Source: Stephanodiscus triporus (lineage: Eukaryota > Bacillariophyta > Thalassiosirophyceae > Thalassiosirales > Thalassiosiraceae). From it: a stretch of 12,919 nucleotides of DNA. The notes under the pieces were generated by a model. It was not told the origin of the DNA and did not search any database. It was given only the letters and a program-made list of their open reading frames with translations. Both the position numbers and the translations under genes were made by a program. Location of the stretch: NCBI GenBank assembly GCA_036939755.1, contig JALLAZ010000670.1, forward strand, positions 1 through 12,919. The letters run 5' to 3'. Positions 1 to 8,471 of the stretch are shown here, one piece after another; the first letter of the stretch is position 1; the number at the start of each line of letters is the position of its first letter.

Positions 1-66
1 CTAACCCTTAGCTAACCCTTAGCTAACCCTTAGCTAACCCTTAGCTAACCCTTAGATAGCCCTTAG
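1..66. repeat. 11-bp telomere-like tandem repeat at window edge
   Basis: Five perfect head-to-tail copies of the 11-mer CTAACCCTTAG occupy bases 1-55. A sixth copy with two changes (ATAGCCCTTAG) follows, then a CTAGCTA remnant. On the other strand the unit reads CTAAGGGTTAG, which contains GGGTTAG, similar to the TTAGGG-type telomere repeat. It differs from a plain TTAGGG array in that each unit is a small dyad: CTAA and TTAG are reverse complements flanking CCC. Its place at the first base suggests either a chromosome or contig end or an interstitial satellite where assembly stopped. The sequence alone cannot separate these. Confidence 0.8.
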
Positions 67-471
67 CTAGCTAATGCGACAATTGATATAAGAGCGGTAG
101 TATTACAAAAGCATATCGGTATCGTACATACCATACAACAAAAAGGACATCCACACTCTACTCTCTCTACATACGCGCGGCAAAATTCCAAGTTTTTTTT
201 GAATGAAATCCTATGTAGAATCATACGAATAGTAACATACGGCAGTTTAGTACTGTAGTCTACGTCTTTCCATCTGTTCGTCGGCAGCACAGTCACGAAT
301 AAATGAGCGTTCATTTTTTTTTCGCAGACCATGGTGGCTGGTGGCTTTAGGCCCCTATGGCGTCAGAGTATGATATGAAAATAAAACAAGGACGCAGACG
401 CGTTAAGCACACCGTGGGTGACGCTGCCTGTGCTCGGTTTGGTTCAACACCATTGAGGGCTCAAGAAATTA
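67..471. other. non-coding stretch, nothing recognised
   Basis: No coding region is convincing here. Open frames on either strand are short and have no recognisable domain. The stretch is AT-rich near the repeat and more mixed after about 340. I see no RNA gene and no terminal repeat pair. Confidence 0.5.
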
Positions 472-1270
472 GTGCCGCCACAGCACAGTTATTTTTACAC
501 AAAAAAAGATGACCATTGTTGCCCCGCTCTCCCGATCGCCCTCGCTAACCCCCTTCGCCTCTGCCATTTTTCCGTTGCTTTGATTGATTGTTATGTAAAT
601 GGTGTGTCGGTAGGCCTCGCACCATCATTGCCTGCCATCCCATGCCTTGTTGACATCATTGTCTCCGCATCATCATTGTCATCGCTGCCATCCCCATCAT
701 TGCGGAGCCGACGCCACCAAGTGAGCCATCACGCCGCCATCTCCCGCTGTGACGACAATCGCGTCTTTGCCCCTTTTCTTTTTGTTGATTGTTGTGTAGC
801 TGCAACTGCTGCTGCTTTTGTCACCAACAGCCACTCTTGTGCCTCTTGTCCGGCTGGTTGTTGCGTCGCCTTTTGCCTCTTGTCATGCCGACGCCTCCCA
901 TCAACTGGCGCTGCCACCTCTTGTGACGCCGTCGCATCTCACTTCGCCACTCTCGTGCCTGACCAGGGCCGCTCTCACGACGGAGGAGACTGAGACTAAC
1001 ATCGTCGTCGACGGCAACAAACGTGATGATGCAAAGAAGGGAGGAGGGCAATCGATCGTCATCACGCTCGTCGTGTCCGACGCGACCGCCCCCCCCATCC
1101 CCTTCTCCTCCCACTGCCAATGTCATTGTCCTTGCCCTCGTCGTCCCCCTGGGATGGGGATGGCGTCGTCAGCCACGTCTCACGGCCTGCTCCCACCGGT
1201 GTCATCAAAGCGGTGCCATTTTTTGTTCGTTGGATCGCTTCGTCGTCGTTGGTTGTGGTTGTGGTTGTGA
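472..1270. repeat. pyrimidine-rich low-complexity block
   Basis: The plus strand is dominated by CT-rich words such as CCATCATTG, GCCACC and CGTCGT with few long purine runs. Several overlapping open frames of 60-170 codons exist on both strands, but they give Ser/Cys/Ala-rich or Arg-rich proteins with no domain, as expected of skewed triplet sequence. Words like TTGATTGTTGTGTA near 785 resemble TTGATTGTTGTTTG near 10903 inside a MITE-like element, so the block may be the interior of an older, unbounded repeat. No clear terminal inverted repeats were found around it. Confidence 0.5.
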
Positions 1271-1956
1271 GTTGAATAGGTAGAAAACTGAGAGGCCTCA
1301 AAAATCCATGAAAACCTTAGAATCTTGAATACTCTCAAGAAGAGAGGGCTTCAAAATTCTTTGTTTCGAGTAATTTCACAGCGGAATTTAAAATATGATG
1401 GCAAAAGCCTCTCACCCGAGATATTGCAAAATTGTAAGAAAAACTTGGAGCACCCGCCTATTTTGGCACTCAAACTTAGAATTTTGAGGACTGGCTAGAG
1501 ATAGTAGATAGAGAGATGGAGATGACTTCAATAGCTAATGTAGGGCTCCTTTCCGAAGAACCCATCTTGCCTAAAGTCCGAGAACCACAGATGAAGAGAG
1601 TTGAGAAAGTTGTCAAGTACTACTTTCCTGGAGATAGTTTGAAGTTCATCTTGGGTTGAAAAGATTTGGAACGATGTGAGAAAAAGTTTCGTGTTAATCT
1701 AGAATGAGAGAATGATCTCGACAGATGCTAGGATTTCATTCTCTTGTTCTGAGGAGGACTTAGTTGGAATTTGATGGGGGTATGGATGATTATCCTTATT
1801 CGTAGATAGACATTAAGACATTTGTGGCATAACAATGGCACTGTTGATATTATCATGTTCACTATCAGACAACACGGGTGTTTAGATAAGTCGGCACCTA
1901 ATTTTCTTCGCGACCGCATTCGACCTCGACGCCCCGCTCTCTCTAACCCCTCCTTA
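1271..1956. other. intergenic stretch with a short coding-looking remnant
   Basis: This stretch lies downstream of the exostosin-like gene and would carry its 3' untranslated region near 1956. On the plus strand an ATG at 1516 opens 47 codons to a TGA at 1657-1659. The peptide is well mixed (ILPKVREPQMKRVEKVV, then KYYFPGDSLKF) rather than low-complexity. The same frame stays protein-like for about 15 codons beyond the stop (KDLERCEKKFRVNLE), then breaks. This suggests a decayed fragment of a gene or transposon. I do not recognise the family. Nothing else stands out. Confidence 0.35.
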
Positions 1957-3505
1957 CTATCCTTCAAATGAAATTATCTTGTCAGGTTCCCAATGAATAG
2001 AGAGATGCGGCTCTCTGCGTTTGATAATCATGTCCTGAATCCTCGTTATTGCAGTGTCCGTTTTGGTGATCGTCACAAAGAGACCATAGTTTCGCATAAT
2101 ATTGTCGTGCATTATCTGGACAACATTATCTGGAATAGTGCGAATAAACGGCATAATCCTGTCCACCTCGGATTCGGCAAAGCGAAATGAAATTGATTTC
2201 CAGTTAATGCGATCTTCCATTGGCCAAACATACCCATCGGAAATGACAATTGGAATGCATCCAGCCGTCAATGCCTCCATGAGTCGATGCATGTGGGACC
2301 CAAAACCTCGAGGCATCAATGCAAACTTCGTGTCGAGCATAATTTTCTCAAATTCAGGCCCAGTCTTTCGTTGCGATGCGATGACATCATTGCCGTTGTT
2401 CAATTCGTAAACAGCTGCACGAACCGGCCAACTCTCTTTGCCCTGAAACGAAGCCAGGATGGTGCGTTGTAGAATGGGATGACTCTTCGCTTGTTCGTGC
2501 ATATCGTGAAATGCAAAAAGAAGTAGCTGAATGTCGAACCCGTGGCGAAAAGTGTGCTCGACGAAGGCGGTTCGCACCAGAATGGCGTCATCGGTAACGA
2601 ACTTGCTGGTAGCGTCGTCCGATGAGTCAAAGATGACGTGGTTTCGTCCGTTTCCATTCCAGTACGGCAATGCCCGGAGACGATCAGTGGCAAAAATCTC
2701 ACTCCAATCGCAACGGTTGCCAAATGCGCACAATCCTCGCACCACAAACAGACAGGCTTCATCCGGATTGTCGGTCAACTCAATGCTGGGATTCTCTGTC
2801 ATCGGTGCGAGGATGTCTTTCGCCCAGCGCTTCTCTTGAGACAAGAATCTGTTTGGAGCAGATATCAGAACGTAAGATTAGTTCAGTCGAGAAACAGATG
2901 TTACCAATCTGGTGACACGGAAGTCTCGTCAGCTCACTCTTTAAATTGCAACATATCTCCAATAATCCAATCTACACCGGACCGTGGCGGATAGACGTAG
3001 ACTTTCCGTACTCGGTCTTGTGAGCATCGACTGTAATCGAAACAGCTCTGTAAGTAAGCGCAATACATCAATGCGCAATAAACACGCCCGCACACGCAAT
3101 GCAGGCGGTCCGATGGACGATTTTGAGAAAAAACATACACGAATGAATTGGACATGAATGACAAAAAAAATCACTTTTTTTTTGGCACGTTCACTACTTC
3201 ACCTCCATGTTACAAAACGGTCCAACTTGCGGTCCGTTGATCTTCTTGGCATGAGACTCTTGTGAGAATTTCCGCCGCAGGAACCACGTCAAGGCAAAGA
3301 GCGAGATCAGCGCAATCGGGATGGTGAATACCAATAACAGAGTCGCGGCGATTGGTTTCCATTTTCTTTTATTCGTCTCGCGTTCCCCGTCCTCGGCGTT
3401 GTGTCGATGAAATCGACCTGCGCCGCCGAGCGCGTGATCGCCTTCGGACGTGTCTGGATCCTCGCTATCGCGTTGCGACTTAATGCCGCGTCTGCTTATC
3501 ACCAT
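1957..3505 (-). CDS. exostosin-like glycosyltransferase (GT47), type II membrane protein, three exons
   Basis: Exons rebuilt by hand: 3505-3203, 3047-2938 and 2848-1957, giving 434 residues. Introns are 3202-3048 (155 bp, GTGAAG...TTACAG, phase 0) and 2937-2849 (89 bp, GTGAGC...AAACAG, phase 2). Residues 1-49 are a polar cytosolic tail and about 50-75 a membrane anchor followed by RRK, the usual Golgi type II topology. The exon 2 start, SCFDYSRC then VYVYP (residues 102-121), is the typical opening of an exostosin domain. LPYWNGNGRNH (198-208), ASFQGKES (270-277) and PRGFGSHMHRLMEALTAGC (317-335) are core GT47 motifs. Members transfer sugars from nucleotide donors during polysaccharide or glycoprotein synthesis; the substrate here cannot be told. 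The ATG at 3505 is chosen because it directly precedes the basic tail. The gene is divergent from Rpn13, 279 bp apart. Confidence 0.87.
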
Positions 3506-3784
3506 CGCGAGGTTGCATTCTGAGGAGAATATAGAGGGTGAAGGTTGAGAGAGGGTGAGAACAGGACCCCATGGTAAACAAGAATTTTTCGTACGAAAAA
3601 TATTTACGTTACAACATATCGTAGATACCCACACAAGAAATAAAATACTGGGGAGATCGATGCCGTTCCCCACGCATCCAAAAAAAATCGTCATCCTCGG
3701 CAACAACAAACTAAAACAAAACAAAAACCAGGCGAATAACAATTCTCTCAAATATCATAGAGTGCACGAAATAATAATATAATC
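3506..3784. promoter_or_regulatory. divergent promoter region between GT47 and Rpn13 genes
   Basis: The two start codons face away from each other and leave 279 bp, which must hold both promoters and 5' untranslated regions unless they lie inside the genes. The stretch is AT-rich compared with Rpn13. The sequence before the Rpn13 ATG is A-rich (AAACAAAACAAAAACC, then ATAATATAATC). An 18-bp perfect palindrome, ATTTTTCGTACGAAAAAT, lies at 3584-3601 and is a candidate factor-binding dyad. No TATA box can be placed confidently for either gene. Confidence 0.6.
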
Positions 3785-5317
3785 ATGAGCAACGCCCAAG
3801 ACCTCCTCTCCATCCTGAGCAACGCCGGATCCTCCCGCTCGTCCATCCGTCCTGCATCGTCGACCTCCGGCATCGTCGAGACGTCCATCCTATCCTTCAA
3901 GGCCGGCAAGATGAACGCCACCTTCAAGCCCAACGGGAAGTACTTGGTCGAGCCCGACATGCGTCGGGGCGAGCTCCACGTCGTGTATGTCTCCGGTCCT
4001 CGTCCGGCATCGTCGGCATCGACATCGACGTCGACGACGTCGTCCCTCAAGCTCGAGTGGAGGGACCGTCGCACGAAGACGACCGTGAATACCTACTGGG
4101 TGGCCGCCAATCCGTCGGACGACGACAATGGCACGACGGACGACGTCGCGACATTCGAGAGGGTCGATACCGGACGGGACGGCGACAGGGTGTACCTGCT
4201 CGAGCGGTCCGGCCGTCGTCGTAATTTCTTCTGGATGCAGGACGCCGACGCGTCGAGGGACGACGAGCACTGCGTCGGCGTGAACGCGTACATCGCCAAT
4301 CGCAACGAGGCGGCGTCCGCCGCCGGGATCGTCGTCGTCGACGACGTCGTCGTCGCGTCCTCGTCGGGCGCGGCGACCGCGGCCGTCGTCCGGCCTTCGT
4401 CGTCGTCGTCTTCTTCTCCTCCTTCCGATTACGGCGCGGCGGACGACGTAGGCGCGTCCGAGCTCCTGCGCATGATGCAGGGCGCGCTGTCCGGCACGAC
4501 GTCCTCCGCCGACGGCGCGCGACTCGTCTCCGTGCCCGGGAGCGCGACGTTGCCCACGGCGGGGGCCGGACAGGTCGACGCCCTCGGGAACATACTCGAG
4601 AACCTCGGCCTGCCGGGGGTGGGAGGCGCGAGGCCGTCGGGGGAGAGGAACCCCGCCGCGACCACTACCACGACGACGACGACGACGACTACGACTGCGG
4701 GGGGAGGGCTGACCCTGGCGGACCTCCAGGGGGCGATGGCGGGATTGGCCACCGCCTCGCCCGTTCTCGGCTCCTCCTCCTCCTCCTCCTCCTCCTCCCC
4801 CGGATTCCCCGTCGTCCGTCCTGCCCCCGCCGGCGGCGGCGGTCCGCCGTTGTCGGAATTCGCCTCGTCGGACGTCATCGACGCGTCGGGCATACTCGAC
4901 GATCCGGATTGCGTATCGCGGCTGATCGAGCTGTTGCCGGACGGTCAGCGAACGGTCGACGCGTTGCGCGAAAACTTGCGCTCTCCGCAGGTCGCGCAGT
5001 GCCTGCGTCGACTGACTTCCGCCCTCGTCGGGGAAGAAGACAACGATGACGGAGGGGGGGGATTCAATTCCATCATCGCCAATTTTCAATTGAATCCCGA
5101 GGACGGCGCGGTCGCTTTGGCGGCGGGCAATCCCATCGAGGCATTCCTGAATTGTCTATTGAGGGACGTCGAGAGGAAGGAGGGGATAAGGGAGGAGAAT
5201 GTTGACGACGACGATAACGATGGCGGCGTTGGCGGCGACGATGACAAGGGAGGAGACGGCGATGGTGGAGGGGAGGGGGCTAAGGGGGATGGCGATGTCA
5301 ACATGGATGAGAGTTAA
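3785..5317 (+). CDS. RPN13: 26S proteasome ubiquitin receptor Rpn13/ADRM1
   Basis: Single exon, 510 residues. Residues about 30-172 form the Pru (pleckstrin-like receptor for ubiquitin) domain. It opens with LSFKAGKM, has EWRDR in the middle, RVYLLE near 135 and FFWMQ at 148-152, followed by DEEHC-like DDEHC and VNAYI. Pru binds ubiquitin and docks on the proteasome base through Rpn2. A Ser/Thr loop (about 74-87) is inserted in it. Residues about 364-460 match the C-terminal DEUBAD helix bundle (GILDDPDCVSRLIELLPD, then RSPQVAQCLRRL) that in other eukaryotes recruits and activates the deubiquitinase UCH37. Between the domains lies a long disordered linker with poly-Ser and poly-Thr runs, and the last 45 residues are Asp/Gly-rich. 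The protein is longer than the human one (407 residues), mostly because of linker and tail. Its GC content is higher than that of its neighbours. Confidence 0.95.
   Translation: MSNAQDLLSILSNAGSSRSSIRPASSTSGIVETSILSFKAGKMNATFKPNGKYLVEPDMRRGELHVVYVSGPRPASSASTSTSTTSSLKLEWRDRRTKTTVNTYWVAANPSDDDNGTTDDVATFERVDTGRDGDRVYLLERSGRRRNFFWMQDADASRDDEHCVGVNAYIANRNEAASAAGIVVVDDVVVASSSGAATAAVVRPSSSSSSSPPSDYGAADDVGASELLRMMQGALSGTTSSADGARLVSVPGSATLPTAGAGQVDALGNILENLGLPGVGGARPSGERNPAATTTTTTTTTTTTAGGGLTLADLQGAMAGLATASPVLGSSSSSSSSSPGFPVVRPAPAGGGGPPLSEFASSDVIDASGILDDPDCVSRLIELLPDGQRTVDALRENLRSPQVAQCLRRLTSALVGEEDNDDGGGGFNSIIANFQLNPEDGAVALAAGNPIEAFLNCLLRDVERKEGIREENVDDDDNDGGVGGDDDKGGDGDGGGEGAKGDGDVNMDES
4663..4798 (+). 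repeat. trinucleotide repeats in the Rpn13 linker
   Basis: An ACN/ACG run at about 4663-4695 encodes roughly a dozen threonines, and a TCC run at about 4771-4797 encodes nine or more serines. Both lie in the linker between the Pru and DEUBAD domains. Such in-frame triplet runs change length easily without breaking the frame, so allele lengths may vary. Confidence 0.75.
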
Positions 5318-5741
5318 ATGGCGATGTGTGTCGCCAAGGGTAAGGGTGGGGGGGGGGGGGGTCTAGATGCTGGCATGAAGTGTGCCAAGTCAATAATACA
5401 GACGTACAACTGTCCATGTGGTTGAATTTTAGATTTTTCGGCATGACCCTCGGTGTGGTGGGGATGATTTGGGGGGACCGTCTTACCTTGGTAAATCCAC
5501 AGGCATCACACTATTTTATTGGAGTGGACGCGCATTGTTCACAAAGTTGAAAAGTAGCTCTAGTAAATATATGGTCAGGAAGAATCCTTTACTTCGTTGT
5601 TTATCTATCTACTTATTGCTCATCTGGGTGAAAATAGAAAAGTGGCGGCGGCAGCTGAGACTTGAAGCGGCACGTAATGTCGAACTAGTATTAAATCCCT
5701 TCCGCGAATCCACCATTACTAGTGGAAAATTCCCGAATCTG
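5318..5741. other. convergent 3' intergenic region with a 14-G run
   Basis: This lies between the stop codons of Rpn13 (plus) and the Kir channel (minus), so it should hold both 3' untranslated regions. A run of 14 G at 5348-5361 begins about 30 bases past the Rpn13 stop. CAATAATACA near 5391 is a possible but weak polyadenylation context. An open frame across 5469-5816 runs antisense into the Kir 3' end and shows no domain, so it is not called. Confidence 0.55.
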
Positions 5742-7998
5742 TCACTCGTGGATCTTCTCCTTTATCTCGGGCTCGGAATTACCGGACTTGCCAAGCTCTC
5801 GGATAATAACTGGTAGGTCGGGTAGGTCATCTGCCTTCTTTGTACGACGTCTTGAGGCAGAAGATCCTTTACTGCCACGATGTCCTGAACTTTGGACATC
5901 CTCAGAATCTCCAAGGCCATCGCCAGATTTTGATTTCGTAATATGGATACTTGATTGACTCAACAAATCATGCGCTTTATTCTTCTCATTCTCACCACGC
6001 TGGCTCAAGTTCTCCCCCCGCAAGCCAGATTGTTCCCTCACATCATTGGCCCTTGCTAAATCAACCTCCAACAAGCCTGTTTCAGTGTCCCGGAACACCA
6101 TGGGCGCAAAGTTGAACCCGATGAGCACATCTCCAATCTTGTACCTTTTATATGCATGCACTGTTACCGCGCTGACATTCGACAGTCCAATCACAGTCAC
6201 GATCAAATCATGGAATTCCAATTTACTTCGGATGACATCGGGATCATACCAATTGCTGGGCCATGAACCATTGTTCACCTTGATGCGATGCCTCGCCTTG
6301 TCTGTCAAGAGCGGAGAGGTCGCATCTAAGATGTGCACGCCGTGCCATACCCGACTGAGAAATGGGTGCTCAAAGTCGACCAAGTTCACGCGCACATATT
6401 GGCTGTGGGTCAACCTCCCGTTACGGCCTTTGAATTTGACTCCAATTACCTTCATAATGCAGTCGACGATCTCCGAACCCTCTCGATTGCAAAATTCATT
6501 CACGACCTGAAACTTAAGGACTGGACAACCATTGAACTGATCCACAAATTTGATCTCCTCCTGAGACGGAGACGCTGCAATATTCACGAACTGATTTTCT
6601 TCATCCTCCGAGTTAGGAACTAGTTCAGGGACAGTATTTCCGACATTCTCTACAGAAGTTAAGTCTCGATGGTCTCCTCTCTCCGAAACTTGGGCTTCAT
6701 CCTGATCTACAATTTCCTCGTATTGGAGACAGACCGCATGGGAGAACTGGACATTGGCATGGGATTGAACCCGGTTGACCTTTCCAAATAGAATGGCGGC
6801 ACACATCCCCGCGAATAGCAGCCCAAGGAATGCCTCTGACGTGCATAAAAAGACCACCCAGGTGCACTGGCTCGGATGGGTATTACCCAAGTTAGAACCG
6901 ACGGACGTATATGTCATGCCATAACCCTGCCATGCGATAAGTCGAATCGATTGAGAGTGCTTAGCTTGGCCCCTCTAATGGCATGAATCGACTTCAAACG
7001 CAAATCTGACATCAGCTCACCACAGTTGTGAAGGTCGTCCAGCTCAATGCGAACGCGTCGCTAAACCTGGTGTGAGGGGTGGTACCATAGGGTTCGCCAG
7101 CCATTACGATACAGTTCGGCTGGTAATCCCCCGCTAACATCAGAAGACCTCCAAAGACAAGGTTGATTACAGAGTAAGTGAATAGAAATGACAGGCAAAC
7201 GGAGACAAAGGTGGCGGTGAAAGTCCAATGGATATAGCGATAGAGGAATTGTGAGGGCCTATACACATTAACGTCAATGTGATTGGAGGAGTCACAGCAG
7301 TAGCCGACAAAGTTCAAATGATTCTTGTCAATCCAGTTTAGGATATTGTTACTCTGGAATGGAATGAAGAGTAACGATTAGGATTCAAGCTTACGGGAGC
7401 TTATATGCTGGAAACATACTCATAATCGATATTTCTAAGCGGCACTACACTCACGTATTTCTTCTTGGGAGAAATCGTATACTGCCTACATTTGGGCGTC
7501 CCAAAAAACGAATTGACTCCTTGTAATGTATCGCTCCGCAGACGGGGCGAGCGGCCGTTGTCCCGAGAGTGTTGCCGAGAGATTTGGGGATCACGGCCGT
7601 CGACATCTCGTTTGGCGACGAGGTGAATTAGTTTGGCTAGAATTCCCCTTTGTTGTCGACCACGTCGCTCCTGAAAGAGTGTGTGTTCGTCATTGCGTTA
7701 GCACAGCGTGCAGCGTGTTGTTAGAAGGGGAATAGGGGTGTTGCTCGGAAATCCAGCCGGTCCACTGAATAAACATAGAAAAATTGACAACACACGCACT
7801 CACTGTAATCTTATGCGTGTACAACACCCCCTCATCCTGCGTGCTGATCTGATGAATAACCACCGTCTCACCGTTGACATTGATATGCTGACGGGTGCTG
7901 CTGGTACCGCCAATATCATCATCGAGATTGGTGTGATGACCTTGATGGTCAGCGGCAGTAGACGCAGCGGGCCTACGTCGCTGACGTTTCCTCGCCAT
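5742..7998 (-). CDS. inward-rectifier (Kir) type potassium channel, four exons
   Basis: Exons rebuilt by hand: 7998-7804, 7670-7455, 7353-7021 and 6926-5742, giving 642 residues. All introns are phase 0 (133, 101 and 94 bp) with GTGAGT, GTGAGT and GTGAGC donors and CAG acceptors. Exon 3 carries the Kir slide helix and first membrane helix (about 178-205), then the pore helix FSDAFALSWTTFTTV. Exon 4 opens with GYG, giving the filter TVGYG (247-251), then the second membrane helix (about 268-296), FSHAVCL and the immunoglobulin-like cytoplasmic domain (HILDATSPLL, FHDLIVTVIGLSNVSAVTV, VLIGFNFAPMVF). An acidic insertion of roughly 50 residues (about 318-372) sits in the first cytoplasmic strands, and a polar tail ends the protein. 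Kir channels are tetramers that pass potassium, usually gated by phosphoinositide. Exons 3-4 are secure. Exons 1-2 encode Arg-rich sequence with no domain and rest on splice sites and phase. The ATG at 7998 is the first in frame after a stop. Confidence 0.85.
6927..7020 (-). other. 94-bp intron splitting the K+ selectivity filter
   Basis: The donor is CTGTG|GTGAGC at 7021/7020 and the acceptor GGCAG|GGTTAT at 6927/6926. Without removal, the exon 3 frame ends TFTTVVS and stops at 7012. With removal, in phase 0, it reads TTFTTVGYGMTY, a canonical potassium filter. The restored motif is strong evidence that the intron is real. Confidence 0.9.
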
Positions 7999-8471
7999 GG
8001 CGGAAGGAGATGGAGGTGAATGACAGCGCAGCGGCCGCCCGGACGCCACTTCCACTCACTTGTTTGATTGTTTGGGTGGATGGAGAGTCTCTCTCAAGAG
8101 CATCAAGTGGTAGACGTTTCAACCAATTTCTTCCAAAACAACTGATTTAGACAACAACATAAGTACCATTTGTACCGTAACATACGCAGTCTAAGCAAAC
8201 AAAATGTCCCTCCTTTCTCGCTCCAAGTATCTAACTTATCAAATTAGTTTTGTTGTAGTATTCCTACGTCGTCCTCTCGACCATTTTTTTTGGCGAACCC
8301 TTTTGTTGCCACCGGTCGATGTTGTATGGTACCATGTCCTCCAGTAGTTCCCTACGCTATCTGGTCGGGTGTCACTGTTTGTGGAAGCGATCCATCATTC
8401 CTCCCACAAAGTGAATGAAGACCAAAGTCTACAATCCTGGTTGAGCCAACCATGCGCGCCTTGCCGACCGA
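7999..8471. other. Kir upstream region and left flank of transposon remnant
   Basis: The part next to 7999 should contain the Kir promoter; the ATG context on the minus strand (CCTTCCGCCATGGCG) is favourable. From about 8100 the sequence becomes AT-rich and plain. GTATTCCTAC at 8258-8267 has a 9-of-10 inverted match at 10587-10596, a possible but weak end of the transposon remnant. No gene was recognised here. Confidence 0.4.

Noticed and set aside
1..66. Reading the left-edge array as a CRISPR array
   Set aside because: The repeats are 11 bp, contiguous and without spacers, in DNA that is clearly eukaryotic.
472..993. 173-codon plus-strand frame rich in Ser, Cys and Ala
   Set aside because: It lies in skewed low-complexity DNA with competing frames on both strands and no recognisable domain.
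818..1270. 150-codon plus-strand frame
   Set aside because: Same low-complexity block. It overlaps other equally open frames and gives a repetitive peptide.
4429..4893. 154-codon minus-strand frame with Glu and Val runs
   Set aside because: It is the mirror of the Ser and Thr triplet repeats in the Rpn13 linker, with no independent coding sign.
3890..5089. 399-codon open frame on the minus strand
   Set aside because: It is antisense to the secure Rpn13 gene, is extremely Arg-rich with no domain, and results from GAC/GTC-rich triplets keeping the opposite frame open.
5469..5816. 115-codon plus-strand frame between Rpn13 and Kir
   Set aside because: It overlaps the Kir 3' end in antisense and shows no family resemblance.
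6046..6623. Plus-strand frames inside the Kir last exon
   Set aside because: They are antisense shadows of strongly supported Kir coding sequence.
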